From positions 65,901,655-65,965,654 of the forward strand of contig JAKGHH010000005.1 in the NCBI GenBank assembly GCA_022828595.1: a stretch of 64,000 nucleotides of DNA, read 5' to 3'. Source of the stretch: Nelumbo lutea. Its lineage: Eukaryota; Streptophyta; Magnoliopsida; Proteales; Nelumbonaceae. Of the stretch, positions 32,201 to 44,966 are shown in pieces (the stretch's first letter is position 1; each line of letters begins with the position of its first letter). Below the pieces are notes generated by a model. The model was given only the letters and a program-made list of their open reading frames with translations, was not told the origin of the DNA and ran no database searches. Made by a program: the position numbers and the translations under genes.

Positions 32201-35200
32201 AGCTCTACAGAGGATACACCAATTACGATAAATATAGAGGAAAGGTCTTCTCTTTTGTAGGTTATCTAGAGTATTTACTTTCCCATGGAATACTTCCCAA
32301 CAAAACGCCATAATTTTTTGGGGAACTGGCCTACACCAAATTTCTTTTGACGGAAAGGGTTGGTGAGTAGAAAGTTGAGAGATGGACTTGAAGAAAGAAG
32401 CACAAGTGAAGGTTCCATTGGGTCTAGGAGTCCATACCCTCATATCTGGCTTGGAGGGATCCAAACAAACCTGATTAAGACAACCAAGCAAGACAGAAAG
32501 AGATTCAATTTCATCATCCCTAAGTCCTCTACGAAACCCAAAATCCCAAGTAGGATCTAAGGGTGTTCCCAAAGGTGAGACAAATTTTGAGACCACATCT
32601 TTTTTGTACAAAGAAACAGAAATAGCGAAGGGAACATATCCTTTAAAAGTGTGTTTCCTACCCAAATATCCTCCCAAAGACAGAAAGAGATTCAATTTCA
32701 TTATCCCTAAGTCCTCTACGAAACCCAAAATCCCAAGTAGGATCTAAGGGTGTTCCCAAAGGTGAGACAAATTTTGAGACCACATCTTTTTTGTACAAAG
32801 AAACAGAAATAGCGAAGGGAACATATCCTTTAAAAGTGTGTTTCCTACCCAAATATCCTCCCAAAAATGAGTAGTGTTGCCAGGCTAAACTTCATACCTG
32901 ATAAAATTGAGGAGTTGAGGAAGGGTGTTGTGAATGGCCTTCCAAGGTGCTGCTAGGTTAACTTGCCTTGGTACACTAGCATCCCATCCATTCTTTAACC
33001 TCCCATGAATGCTTCCCACCACCTCATGCCACAAATTCTCTTTCCAATGGTCATCTCCACAACTATTTCCCTAATAGAGCTTGATTTTTTCTAATTACCC
33101 TCCCAAGTCCCAAACCCCCCTCTTCTTTACTTCTGCACACAATTTCCCAATTAACCAAGTGATCATTTTTTCCTTGTCTCGGCTCCCATAAGAAATCTCT
33201 CGTCAACTTCTCCAGTTTCCTAGCTTCTAACTGGTATCCTAAATACAAACAAAAAATAGGTAGGTAAGTTAGCCAAGGTAGCTCTTATTAGGGTAATTCT
33301 CCCTCCTAAAGAGACATAATTTCTCTTCCATGAGGCTAATCTCTTCTCAAACTTTTCTATCACTGGCGTCCAAAATCTACTCTCCCTAGGATTTTCCCCT
33401 AAAGGAAGCCCTAAATATGACATAGGCCAAGCAGAGGTGGAACACTCAAGACACTATTGCCTCGACCTCCCCTACCTCCAAATTTATACTTGCTATGTAG
33501 CTCTTTTCCAAATTTATTCTCAAATAAGAAATACTTTCAAATCCTTTGATTAGCTCCTTTAGGTTTGCTACATTTTCGCTAAAACCTCCTTCACAAAAGA
33601 TCATTAGGTCATTTGCAAACTAAAGGTGGGTGATGGGGACTTGGTGTCTCCCTTTTCTCCAACCCCTAATGGCATCTTCATTGTCAGCCTTAGTAATGAT
33701 CCTACTAATTACATCAGCTACTAAGGTAAAAAGGAAGGGTGAGAGTGGATCCCCTTGCCTGACACCCCTACAAACTGGAAAAAAGTCCCTCAACATACCA
33801 TTTACCAGAATAGAGTAGTGACAAATACTGATACACCCAAAAGTCCAACTACACCACTTGTCCCCAAATCCACAGTTTCGCATAACCTCTAATAGAAACT
33901 CCCAGTCCACCAAATCATAGGCCTTTTCAAGATCCAATTTACAAATGAAACCTCTCTTCCTAGACCTTTTCATTTCCTCCACACACTCTTTTGCAATTAA
34001 GATCTGATCTGTTATTTGTCTCCCTTAAATGAAAGTTCCCTGGGTTTCATTGATGAAAGAAGGGATGACTGTTTTGATCCTCAACGAGAGCACTATAGCC
34101 AAAATTTTATAGATGCTTGTCACCAGACTAATAGGCCTATAATCTTTTGGGTGGTTGGCATCATTCTTCTTAGGTATCAAGGCCAAAATGGTGGCATTAA
34201 TTCCAGGGCTTATAATGTGATTGTCTGCAAATTCCTTAAAGATTTCAACTAAATCCTCTTTCAACACCTCCCAATAGTCTTGATAAAAGCCCATTGTAAA
34301 GCCATCTGGACCTGGAGCCTTGGATCTATCCATTAGAAAGACAACTTTCTTAATATCTTCTTCCTTGAAATCCCTTTCCAGCCACCTTGCCATTCCATCA
34401 TCAATTCTTGGCCATTCCACCCTTTCCACGACTTCTCTCTCACTTAAAGGTCTTCTATAAATCGATTTGAAGTGGCCCACAAAATTTCTGGCTATGTCAT
34501 CCTGGTTGGTAATCACCTCCTCTCCTATCTCTAGCTTGGTCACAGGATTCTTTCTTCGTCTCCCATTTGCCAAATCATGGAAAAATCTAGTGTTCCCATC
34601 GCCTTCCTTAATCCACTTGCGTCTAGATTTTTGTCTCCAACTAATTTCTTCCCTCAGTAACACCTCTTCCAAATCCTTTTTCAATTGTCTCCTTAACACT
34701 CTATCCTCCTCGATCAACCCATTTTGAGATTCCTTTACATCCAAGTTTTCTATTTGAGAGATTAGGCACAATTTTTGCTCCTCAATTCTACCAAAATGAT
34801 CTCTATTCCTCTCTTTTATTTTGGCTCTCAACCTTTTTTAATTTCTTATGAAACTTGATCCCTTTCCATCTTACCCCCCTCTCCTCCTCACCCCACCATT
34901 CCTTCACTTTTTTCACAAAATCTGGATGGGTAAGCCACATATTTTCGAATCTAAAAGGTTTGGGTCCTGTAGTAAAAAACCCAGTACCTATCTGGATAGG
35001 ACAATGATTGGAGGAGACCCTGGGTAACTCTCTAGCAACCAAGTTTTCCAAACTATTCTCCCAGGCAAGGTTAAATAAGAACCTGTCCAACTTCGAACAC
35101 AAAGGGGTTTCCTGAAGGTTGGACCAAGTGTAACTGGCTTGCAGCAGAGGTATTTCCTTCAATTCACATTCTTCAATAAAACCATTAAATTTCCTCATTC

Positions 35201-38200
35201 TTGTTGTAATTACCTGTTGGGGATTACTGGTTTCATCAGAGAATCTAATGACATTAAAATCCCCGCCCAGGCACCAAGGGCCATCCCATATCCCCTTGAT
35301 TGCAAATAGTTCCTCCCACATCTCATTCCTCTCTCTATAGGAATTAGGGCCATAAACATTGGTTAAGACCCATACACACCCATCCTCTACATTCTTACAC
35401 TTAATGGAAACTGAGAATCTGCCTATCAATTCTTTGACTACTTCCACCACATCCTCCCTCCATAGTGTTAGATCATCCCCCCCGAGTCTCCCCAAGAAGG
35501 AGACGGGCTCCAATCTAAACCTCTAGACCTCCAAAAACTCCTCACCCATCTCCCATCTAATTCCATCATTTTGGATTCTTGTAACAACACAATATCGGGT
35601 CTTTCCTTTCGGAGTAGGTCTTTGATCACCCTTCTCTTTCTTGCACTCCCTAACTCTCTTACATTCTAGCTAATAATTTTCATCGAGACAAAATAGCGAA
35701 AAACCCATGAAAAGGCCATAATCTCCTCATTTTAGGCCCTTCCTCCTAGCCCCTCTACCACTAAATTCTAAATCTCCCTCAATGTCTGAGATTAGCCTTT
35801 CCACTTCAGATCTTTTTTTCTTCTTTGTTCCTTCCACCCCCCACCCCACCCCACCCCACACCCACACACACACACACAATCATCCTCTTTCTTTTCTCCA
35901 TCCTTTCCAGCCAATGTCTGAGGAAGAATTTTACCCTGCCCACACTTATTTTGGCTACAACATCTCTCTAAGAATCCTTCCTTGTTTTTTTTTAGTTCCT
36001 CCATCATTGTATAGATCAACTCCCAAATTCTGTCGCCTCCCCCTTGCTACTTCCTTCCATCACCCTCTCTTCTCTTTCCACTATCATCCTCTCTCTTGCA
36101 TCAGAACCTCCTGGATGGGAAGCTGGAATATCTGTTACAGGCATAGCAACAAGTCAGTACCTAAAACAGAATTGACACCCATACCTGGTAGGACGGGGGT
36201 AGGACTAGAATCACTGGAATTGAGTTGCTGACAGGCGACAAATGGTTTTAAGGCCTTTCCCCTTTTTGGACAAAGTTGTGAAGTAGACAGTGAAAGAATC
36301 CCTTCCTGATGACCTACCCACTTGGAAATCCTTTCTTTGTGTTTCCGACACTAGAATACCCACATCCATCCTCACGGCCGATTCTTGTCCCTCTCCACCA
36401 ATATCCTGTAATTCATTAGACTCATGGTCAGCTCCCTCGACGAAGGGAAGAGGAGTTTTCACAGCTTTAGGACCATTTTCTTCGCCATTTCTAGTCTTCC
36501 CGCCACCTGCCTCTTCAATCTCTTCCTCTAGAAACAACAACTCTATGCAAACTTTCTATTTCAAGTAAATCATTGTTGCTTTTCGGAGACAGACTTCCCA
36601 AACTCAAAGTTTCGTCTCTATCAGAATCGGCACTACTGTTTTGTTCATTCAACCAATCTTCAAACCCTGCTCCGTTCAAATCACTAGGCTTCAGGTATCT
36701 CAAGTTACGCCTATCTGATGAGAGATGGTTCGCCAGGTTGGATGGGACCCACTGTAGAGAGCCTCGAGACTAAGAGTCTTGAGATTTTGCGCCTGAACTG
36801 TTTGATCGAAAGGAGGGATTTGGGGTAGAAGAAGATAGATGCTTAATCTAGTCTATCAGCTCATCCCTCCTCTCAGTCACATGCTTACTTAAAGGGTCCC
36901 TTGGCCCATCTGTCTTGTAATGGGCCTTGGGCTCAAAAGTTGTAATATAAGAACCTAGCTTTAAAGCCTTTACTTGAGTTGCCTTCTCCGGCCCACCAGA
37001 AAAGGGATCCACTCGACTGGGCCTGTTTTCTAAGTCTTTTCCTCCCACGTGACCTCTTAACAAATCATGCCCCCATGTTTTAATGGTCGAACCAGCAACC
37101 CTCCTTGTCTGAGGTTGCTGGTTCAGCCCTCTCCCTTTAGACACTGGTATATTTTTGCCTATTTCCCCTGACACCACCTGCGCAAAAGATCTGCCATTTG
37201 TCATAGCCTTTTCTTGCTTTCTACAGGTTTGACCTTCCATTTGCCCCAAAGCTATTTGGCTTCCCAAAACTTGTTGGCCCTTTTTAGTGAAACATTCCTT
37301 CCCATTTGAATTAACCAATCTCACAAGTCCACGTTATGCTTCTTCTTCCTCCTTCTCCCCTCCTACCATACGGGCCTCCTTCCATAGCCCTGCTTCAATG
37401 GAGGATGCTAGCCACATAGAGACAAAACTCCCCTCTGTTCGTACCTCTACCTTTTGTGGAATGTCTTCCGGCTTCACACCACTCAGCAGGATTGCTACTA
37501 AATAAAGATCACCCCAGAAAGCTCCTTTCAAGATTCCCCCACACAATACTGCTATAGACTGCTACTTCTTGTTTCCACAGATGAAAAGGCAAGCCTATTA
37601 CACACACCACCACACCATCTTCAACAAATAAATCCTTGGAGTTGGATATTGGATTCCATTTAAAGACTGTGAATGATCCGAAATCAGCCTAGACATTGAT
37701 AGCTGATATTTCCAATTCATTCTCTACTGGATCTAGGAGGGCTTTACAGTTATCGAAGGGGGTTACAATGAAGACACTCTTCAGCTTCAACCTGGTTGCC
37801 AGTAAGTCAGCTACCCTTCTCCAATCATTAACCTTTTCCTTGGCTTGTATCACAAACTTACTATCCCACTCCTCTCTCTCTAGACCTCCCACAGTTTTTT
37901 TTTTTTGATAATTCTCTAGACCTCCCACCATTCTGCATTGGCCTTTTGTTTTTGCCATGACCACTGGCCCTTGTTCTACCCTGCTGTTGCTGAGATATGC
38001 CTTCTCCTCCCTTATGGAGGCTTTTTTATCATTTACTACTCTTTGAGCAACCAGTCAACTTCCCCCCATTCTTGGCTCTGTTTTCCTGCTGGTAGACACA
38101 CCAGTTGCCTTCGTCCCTTACCAAAAAATTCAGCCAAAGCTATGAAGAAGCCTTTTCTATTCCTCTTACATGCAACAACATATCTTCTCCCTTCTAATGT

Positions 38201-41200
38201 ACTAAAATCCTGCCAGTTTATCTGCTTCCCTTTTTAACAGGCTCCAGCTATAAACTCTCTTAGCCACTCAATCACTTCTAATCCTTCCAGCAATATTGTA
38301 CCCTTTTTCGCTTCCCTTACCTTCAGGCTTACCTTCCCCTTGATTCTCATCTCTTCGAACAAGAAATTTTTTGCTTCTATCTTCAAGGATCTCCCTCACT
38401 GACCTGCCTGCACGAACTCCATTTCTCTAATCTCTTCGAACAGAAACTTTATATTAAGAAAAAGGAACAACAATTACAGGATCCAGGGGGAGAGGTAAAC
38501 TCTCTTAGCTCTCCCCAAGGAAAAAAAGCATCACAACCAAGCCCACAATGATCAAGCCCTTCCCAACCCCTGTCTGGCTCCCGAGAAGCCAAAGTTTTTG
38601 GGACCCGATAATGGAAAAATGTCTTCAAGTTTTTCTTTACTACCAGAACTATCCCATTCTGTATTTACAGGGATATGGTTTGTTTGGTCATAAACTTGAC
38701 TGCTAGTTTAATACCCCTTTCATCAAACAAAGACATGAAGTAAGAAAGAAAATGAAAAAAATGGATGTAGCTAATTTTGACTTAGCAAAGAAAAAAGGAT
38801 GCAGCTTTAAAGGGGTTTGTCTGGCTGCTGATGGGGTTCATATTGGAGGGATGTACTCTGCAAATTTTCATAAGTTTCTTTCTTGTATTGTGTGATTTGT
38901 TGGTGTATTGTGTATAAGTATTTAGTTTGTTTTGCTTTGGTTTTATGTTGTCTTCAAGATCCATACTGCCATCGTTAATTTTGTTTTGTTTCTCTTTTCT
39001 TTTCACTGCTCTCTATTTCTGTTTATACCATGCATTATTATAATATGGCAATTATTATTAGTATTATTGTTATTGTCATTATTGCTGTCATCATCGTTTG
39101 TTGTTATATGAGTGCACATCTAAAAATGCATATTGTTGCAGGAGCCAAAGAGCCAAAATTGGAAATTTCTGAATGATTTCAAAGTCACTGGCTAATTTGT
39201 TTAGGAATTTGAGTTTTCTTATGGTAGTAGAAATTTTGTAATTCTTTTCCTGGTTCCAGTAGGTCTGGCCACCCCTATAGTGTCTATGTGCATGTTTGTG
39301 TGTGTGTGAAGTCAAAACATGGAGATAGGTATCGGAATGATATTGAAGTGATTTTTTTTTTCTGTATATGCACGTGCTGAGTGATTCCCATGCCTTAAGT
39401 GATTTTAGGCACCCCTTTGAGTGATTCTAAGTTTTCTCTCTTCTTTCTAATTTTGCAAGCACCCATTGTATTCATCAAAAGATCATGATTTTTTAACTAA
39501 AAAAAGTTTGTTCAACCTTTCTAAAGGCCCTGATTTGAGTCAGGCATGCTTTCTTCAAGTTTATGTTTAAATCTGAATTTTCCTGCTTTGACAGTTTTGT
39601 ACTTTCGTGCCAAACAATGTTAGATTGCTCTCACACTTGGACACCCCCGTAGACTGTATAACCTTTCATCATATCAAATATCATCTCAGAATTCCATCTA
39701 GAACCCTAGAATCTATGATTTTTTAAAGTTTTCTCCACATCTTAAGAGTTTATCATTTTGTACAAGAATACTGCAAACCATACCCACCCCTTTCATCTGT
39801 CCCGGACAAATTTACATACGGAATTAATTCCAGTCCTAGCCATATTTTCCTAAATTTGAAACATTTCACAACTTTGGGACAAATTTCAATTCTTGCAATT
39901 AAGTCTCGAACCTTTCTAACTTAACCAATCCTTTAGTCTTGAAATCATCTTTAGATCCATCCTAACCCTCCTAGGTTCATCCTTCAGTTATTCAACTTGT
40001 ACATCAAATGGTATCAAAGTAAGCAATCCTACGTCACCTATTAAATCTCTTACTGATTAAAAAGAATAAATAGGGAAACATTGTTCTGGGCACAATTGTA
40101 ACTATTGTTTTAATTTCAACATTCATGTTTTCTCTGTTGTAGTTTGTGTATTTTCTGTTTGGAGAGGCTGCTCCTCGCGCCTCTAAGGGGATCTTCTTGT
40201 ATCTATTCATTATTTTAATGGAATTGATGTTATTTATCAAAAAAAAAAAAGAATAAATAGACTTAACTCATAAAAAACCCTTCAATTGTTGTCAAGGTTA
40301 CTATGTGTAATCTTTTGAGTATATCATGCACTTCAGCTGTTAGGCTTCCTAATTCATGAGAACTGAGGTGGGAGTTCTTACATATATAGTTTCCTAATCA
40401 GACAAGTAGGGAAACCTCCAATTCAGTCCTGCATATATTTCTCGTGTGGAGGAATCCTGTGTGGCTCATCCAATCCATCCATTGAATAGGGACCCTCTGG
40501 ATTCTCATCCTGTTGTGGTGCTGCCAATATCAGCCCTATACACATCTTTTAATTAGAGTTTTGAGCAACTTAAAATAGGTGTTCAGACAATCAAATTTTT
40601 AATTTTAAAGTTCTCCATAAAAGGGGGCTTCTTTGAGTGGAAAGGTATTTTAGTCTGAAATGTATTCCATGTATGAGGTGATGAAAGAAATCCAGAAACT
40701 GCTTTCGAGCCCCAAACTAAGTCGCCACATTGAGTTTCCTGGGTTGTTTTGATTTCTTCACCAAACAACCCAACTAGTAAATGACAAAACAAGAGTGGTC
40801 TAGAGACAACTAGATTTCTGGTAAATAAGATTATCATATAGGAAACTTCAGTTTAGCATGAAGTAGAATGCTTAATAGAATTGCAGGAGAGGCGGTAAAC
40901 AACACTTATATATGCTTTTCTTTTGTGGACTAGTTAATTGTTTATGCACTGTTGTCAACATTTTGGTTTTGATTATTTCTTTTTAAATAATTTAGCTTCC
41001 AGTAAATTGGTGGATAGTTGATACAAACTAAAATGAAACATGCCCCTCTGGCTGATGTTAAGTTGATCTCCAAGCTGTTTTAATACTTTTTAGATGATTT
41101 CTCCCTTTTATTTTCCCCCCAAAAAGGTAATTTCTATTGTACTGGAAATTTTTGGTGCCTTAAAACTTTAACCAAATCTGAAACCCACATGTATTTCAAT

Positions 41201-44200
41201 GAATACTAGTTGATTGGTTACTAATTGGATGATGCATACCACACCAGTTGATTGCTTGTCAGCTTTTTGGGTGCCATACCTCTTTGGTGGCATGTTCAAA
41301 CTCAAAAAAAAAAATTCTTATTTGACATTATTGAGACTGTTATCCACATTGACACTTAACAAAATTCTTCCCGTTTTGTTAATGTACATCTCACAATCAT
41401 AGATATTCTACTTCTACATGTTTTCTTTACCTTCTATTGCAATTACTACTTTTGACAATTTTTGGACTCTAGTTGTTTACCCTTTTCTCTTTTTAGTATT
41501 TCTTAATTTTATTTTGCCCTTTAATTTGCAGTCATGGGTTTCACTTGAATACCATCAAATAGATAGCAGTATCTCACGTGGATATCAGCAAAAAATGGTG
41601 GCACGAGAAAGTTCTCCAATACAATTCTCTATGAACTCGTATGTCCTTTCATTAACTGATTAGGATAGAAATGCTTGGTATTATGTGTCAATTTGAGCTG
41701 TGGTCTTATTATTTTTATGTCTATTTGTTCAGAAGACATTGGTTATGCTAACCAGTTTGAATTTTTAAATTCCTATTGTGATTTAAGGTATGACTATCTC
41801 AACTCTTTATGTCCTGGAACATCTAGCAACAACAACAGAGTCAAGGGTCCTTCAAGAAGGTAAGTCATTCTGGTTATTGGTTATTGTGTATTGGTTCTAG
41901 TGGAATATCGCACGTATGAGATGCTGTAATAAAACCTCATTGTGTTCAATCTGGATTGTATAATCTATCGAGCTCTTTTTTTATTGGAAATGTATGTATT
42001 ATATTATCAGCTAACAGTAGAGCTTCCTTTTGGTTGGAGATGTATCAATGATTGCATTTCTTAATTTTGCAGTAATGAAATTAACCTTTCCAATAAAAAA
42101 ATGTCAATGATTGCACAATTGTATGTAGTAGGAAGGAGTTAGGAAGATTGAGAGTATTGGGAGTGGGTAGTAGGTTGGGGCTTAGAAACTCAGGCTTGTT
42201 GAGGAAATGGCTATGGAGATTCCCAATTGAGTTGGATAAGTTTTGGCATAATGTAGTGGATAGCATCCATGGGTTGCATCTTGCATGCTAATATTTGGGA
42301 TGCTGGTTTAAATGCAAGAGCCTCTTTCTTCTCTCAATTTTTTTTTATTAGTAAAATATTTTTTTATTAATCAATAAATATCCATTGATACAAGCATCCC
42401 TTAAAGAGGCACGAGGTGCTAGCTCTCCCAACAAACAGAAAAGTTACACATGACAGCCATTACTGCTTTGCTCCCCATTTTTGTGTCATTTTCATTCTGA
42501 TGTTTAATCTACAGATAGAACTATGTTTTGGGAAGGCTTGTGATGGGGGAGAAAGCCTCTTCCTTGTCTCAGTTTACTTCTTTGATTAATGGAATTTCAT
42601 GGGACTTGGGTTTTAGGAGGGGCCTTAGGGATTGTAAAACATGTACTGTAACCTGATTGCAGAATTTGATTTGTTAACTCCATAGTGACAGTGACCCCAT
42701 TTTTAGAGTCTTGTCTCATCCCACCCCCTCCCAAACCTTGCAGACTTTTTCAATGAATGAAGTTTGGAGTAGGTTGGTGCCACCCAAAATTAAGACCTTC
42801 TATTGAGAGGTTTACCACCAAGAATACACATGTGAAATGCTTCAAAGAAGAAAACCTTCTTGATGCTTGTCTCCATATATCTTCTTTCTTTGTAATGTCT
42901 GTTTGCCACCTATCGATCTCTTGCCAATTTGTTGTTAGCATTAGGGAGTGGTTCTATGCTCTTTTTGGGTGCAGGTGGTATGCTCTAGCAGATTTGGAAT
43001 CTTTTCTCAGAGGCTCCTTTTTTCCTCATTCTTCTCTTCTTCCTTAGACATTTGGGCTTTGTAGTTTGGTGTGTTTCCCCCTGTTTTGTTGTTTACGTTT
43101 ACCTTTTCTGTACCTTGTTCTTCTTTATTGAATATTAATTATTTTGAAAAAGGTAAGGTATTGTATTAAACCACTAAAAGAAAGAAGATGTACAATCAGC
43201 CCCAATTCCCTGTACAATGAGAAAATTGTACTTAAGGAAACCCCAAAATCTCAAAACACAACTACTAAGCCTTTAGGCATTTACAGATTTAAAAAGAAAC
43301 TGTATGCCTAGATTTAAAAAGTGAGTGATTAGCCAACCATGAATACAGCATGCCCATTTTTATTTATTTATTGAATAAATTTTATTTTTTACTTATCTTC
43401 AATATAAAGATCAACCAGATACCCTACTAAATATCATGCCCCCGCACACACATGCGTGGCAGGTCCTTAGCGATACAAGAGATGGATTGATGTTCTTGTA
43501 TTCTTCTTCTTTTTCCCCGACATCTTTTTTCTTGTTAATATCTCATCTCTTGTCACTTCATTTTTATTCATTGCATTCTTTCTTGATCCGGCGTTCTGAA
43601 TGTTTTTTCTTTCTCCTATGTCTTCTTGTTGAAATCGCAATTCAACATTATTACAATTTAGCCAGCTGTATTTCATCTTTCTTTCTTAATTTCTACTTCT
43701 AAGTATTTCTTCTTATTCTAAATTCCTATATGCTGCTGCATATCAATTGCTCTGCCATCTTATGGTATCCTGAGTGTGCACTGCAAGTTGATTTGCTGCT
43801 CCTCACATTTTTGGATAAAACAAACGAGGAAGTCACTATTTATGTTCGTCATCATCATCATCAACATCATCCATGCCTTATCCCAATTATATGGGGTCGG
43901 CTACATGAACTCACTATTTATGGTGCCAACTCCAAATAGCTCTGGGATAAGGTCTACTTGAAGCTTGACTTCTGCACTGATTTTTTTTTCTTTTTTGATA
44001 ATTCCTCTGGACTGAGTATGTTCAGATGGATTATCGTTTCTGATAAAAAAAGGGGCAAATTTCTTAAACTACCCTCACTGTTTAGCTAATTGACTATGGT
44101 GGCGTTTGATAAATCTGAAATTTCAGATCTGAAAAGTTAAAAATATATATATATTGTCTGAAATCTGAAAAGAAGCATAGGTGCTTTTCTACTTTCTAGA

Positions 44201-44635
44201 GGCTTTGAATTCATAAGTTTGTTTTTGTTGGATCAACCCTTTACCATCTGAAATTTACTGATTTTACTATTTTACCCCTAAAACATACTATTTGGAATGT
44301 CGAGTTCAATTTGCATTATCTCATAAAAAAATTTCAACCTCAAAATATTATTGAAACAATACAAATAAAAAATAATAAAATAATAGTTAAAAATTACTAA
44401 TTAATAAATGAAACGATTAAAATAAAAAATAATGACTACAAAAATATTAAAATAAATAATAATTTACACAAATAAAAATTAAAATAATTTTTAAAAATTA
44501 CTAGTTAATAAAAATAATTAATAATTAATAATTAATAAATAACACAAGTAAAATTAATAAAAAATAATTAGTGTTTAATGAAAATATTAAACTAATTAGT
44601 AATTAGTAATTGGTAAAAATAATTTATAATAATAA

Positions 44636-44691
<56 letters not shown>

Positions 44692-44694
44692 GTT

Positions 44695-44751
<57 letters not shown>

Positions 44752-44932
44752 ACTCATTGAACTGCTGCTACAACATTAATAAATAACACAAGTAAAATAA
44801 AAAAAAATAGGGTTTAATAAAAATATTAAAATAATTAATAATTAGTAAAAATAATTCATAATTAATAATTATTATTATTATTATTACTCATCGAACTGCC
44901 ACTGTAAGTTGCAGCTGCAGTGGCGGGAAGAC

Positions 44933-44966
<34 letters not shown>

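Larger units (their letters stand above)
31238..38430 (-). mobile_element. L7: nearly full-length L1-like LINE in RPC5 intron 6
   Basis: The element runs antisense to the gene for about 7.2 kb: ORF1 at the right, ORF2 in the middle, and a 3' untranslated part with GGGAGAGGCGCGAGCTGCAG (complement side) that ends at a T run (31238-31244). It is the most complete LINE here and shares long nearly identical stretches with L18 in intron 12. No clear target duplication was found. At its right it abuts another LINE 3' end (L8). Confidence 0.85.

Noticed and set aside
43436..43702. Hydrophobic 88-codon frame, possible membrane peptide
   Set aside because: T-rich intron DNA gives Phe/Leu/Ser-rich translation; there is no neighbouring exon or conserved motif.
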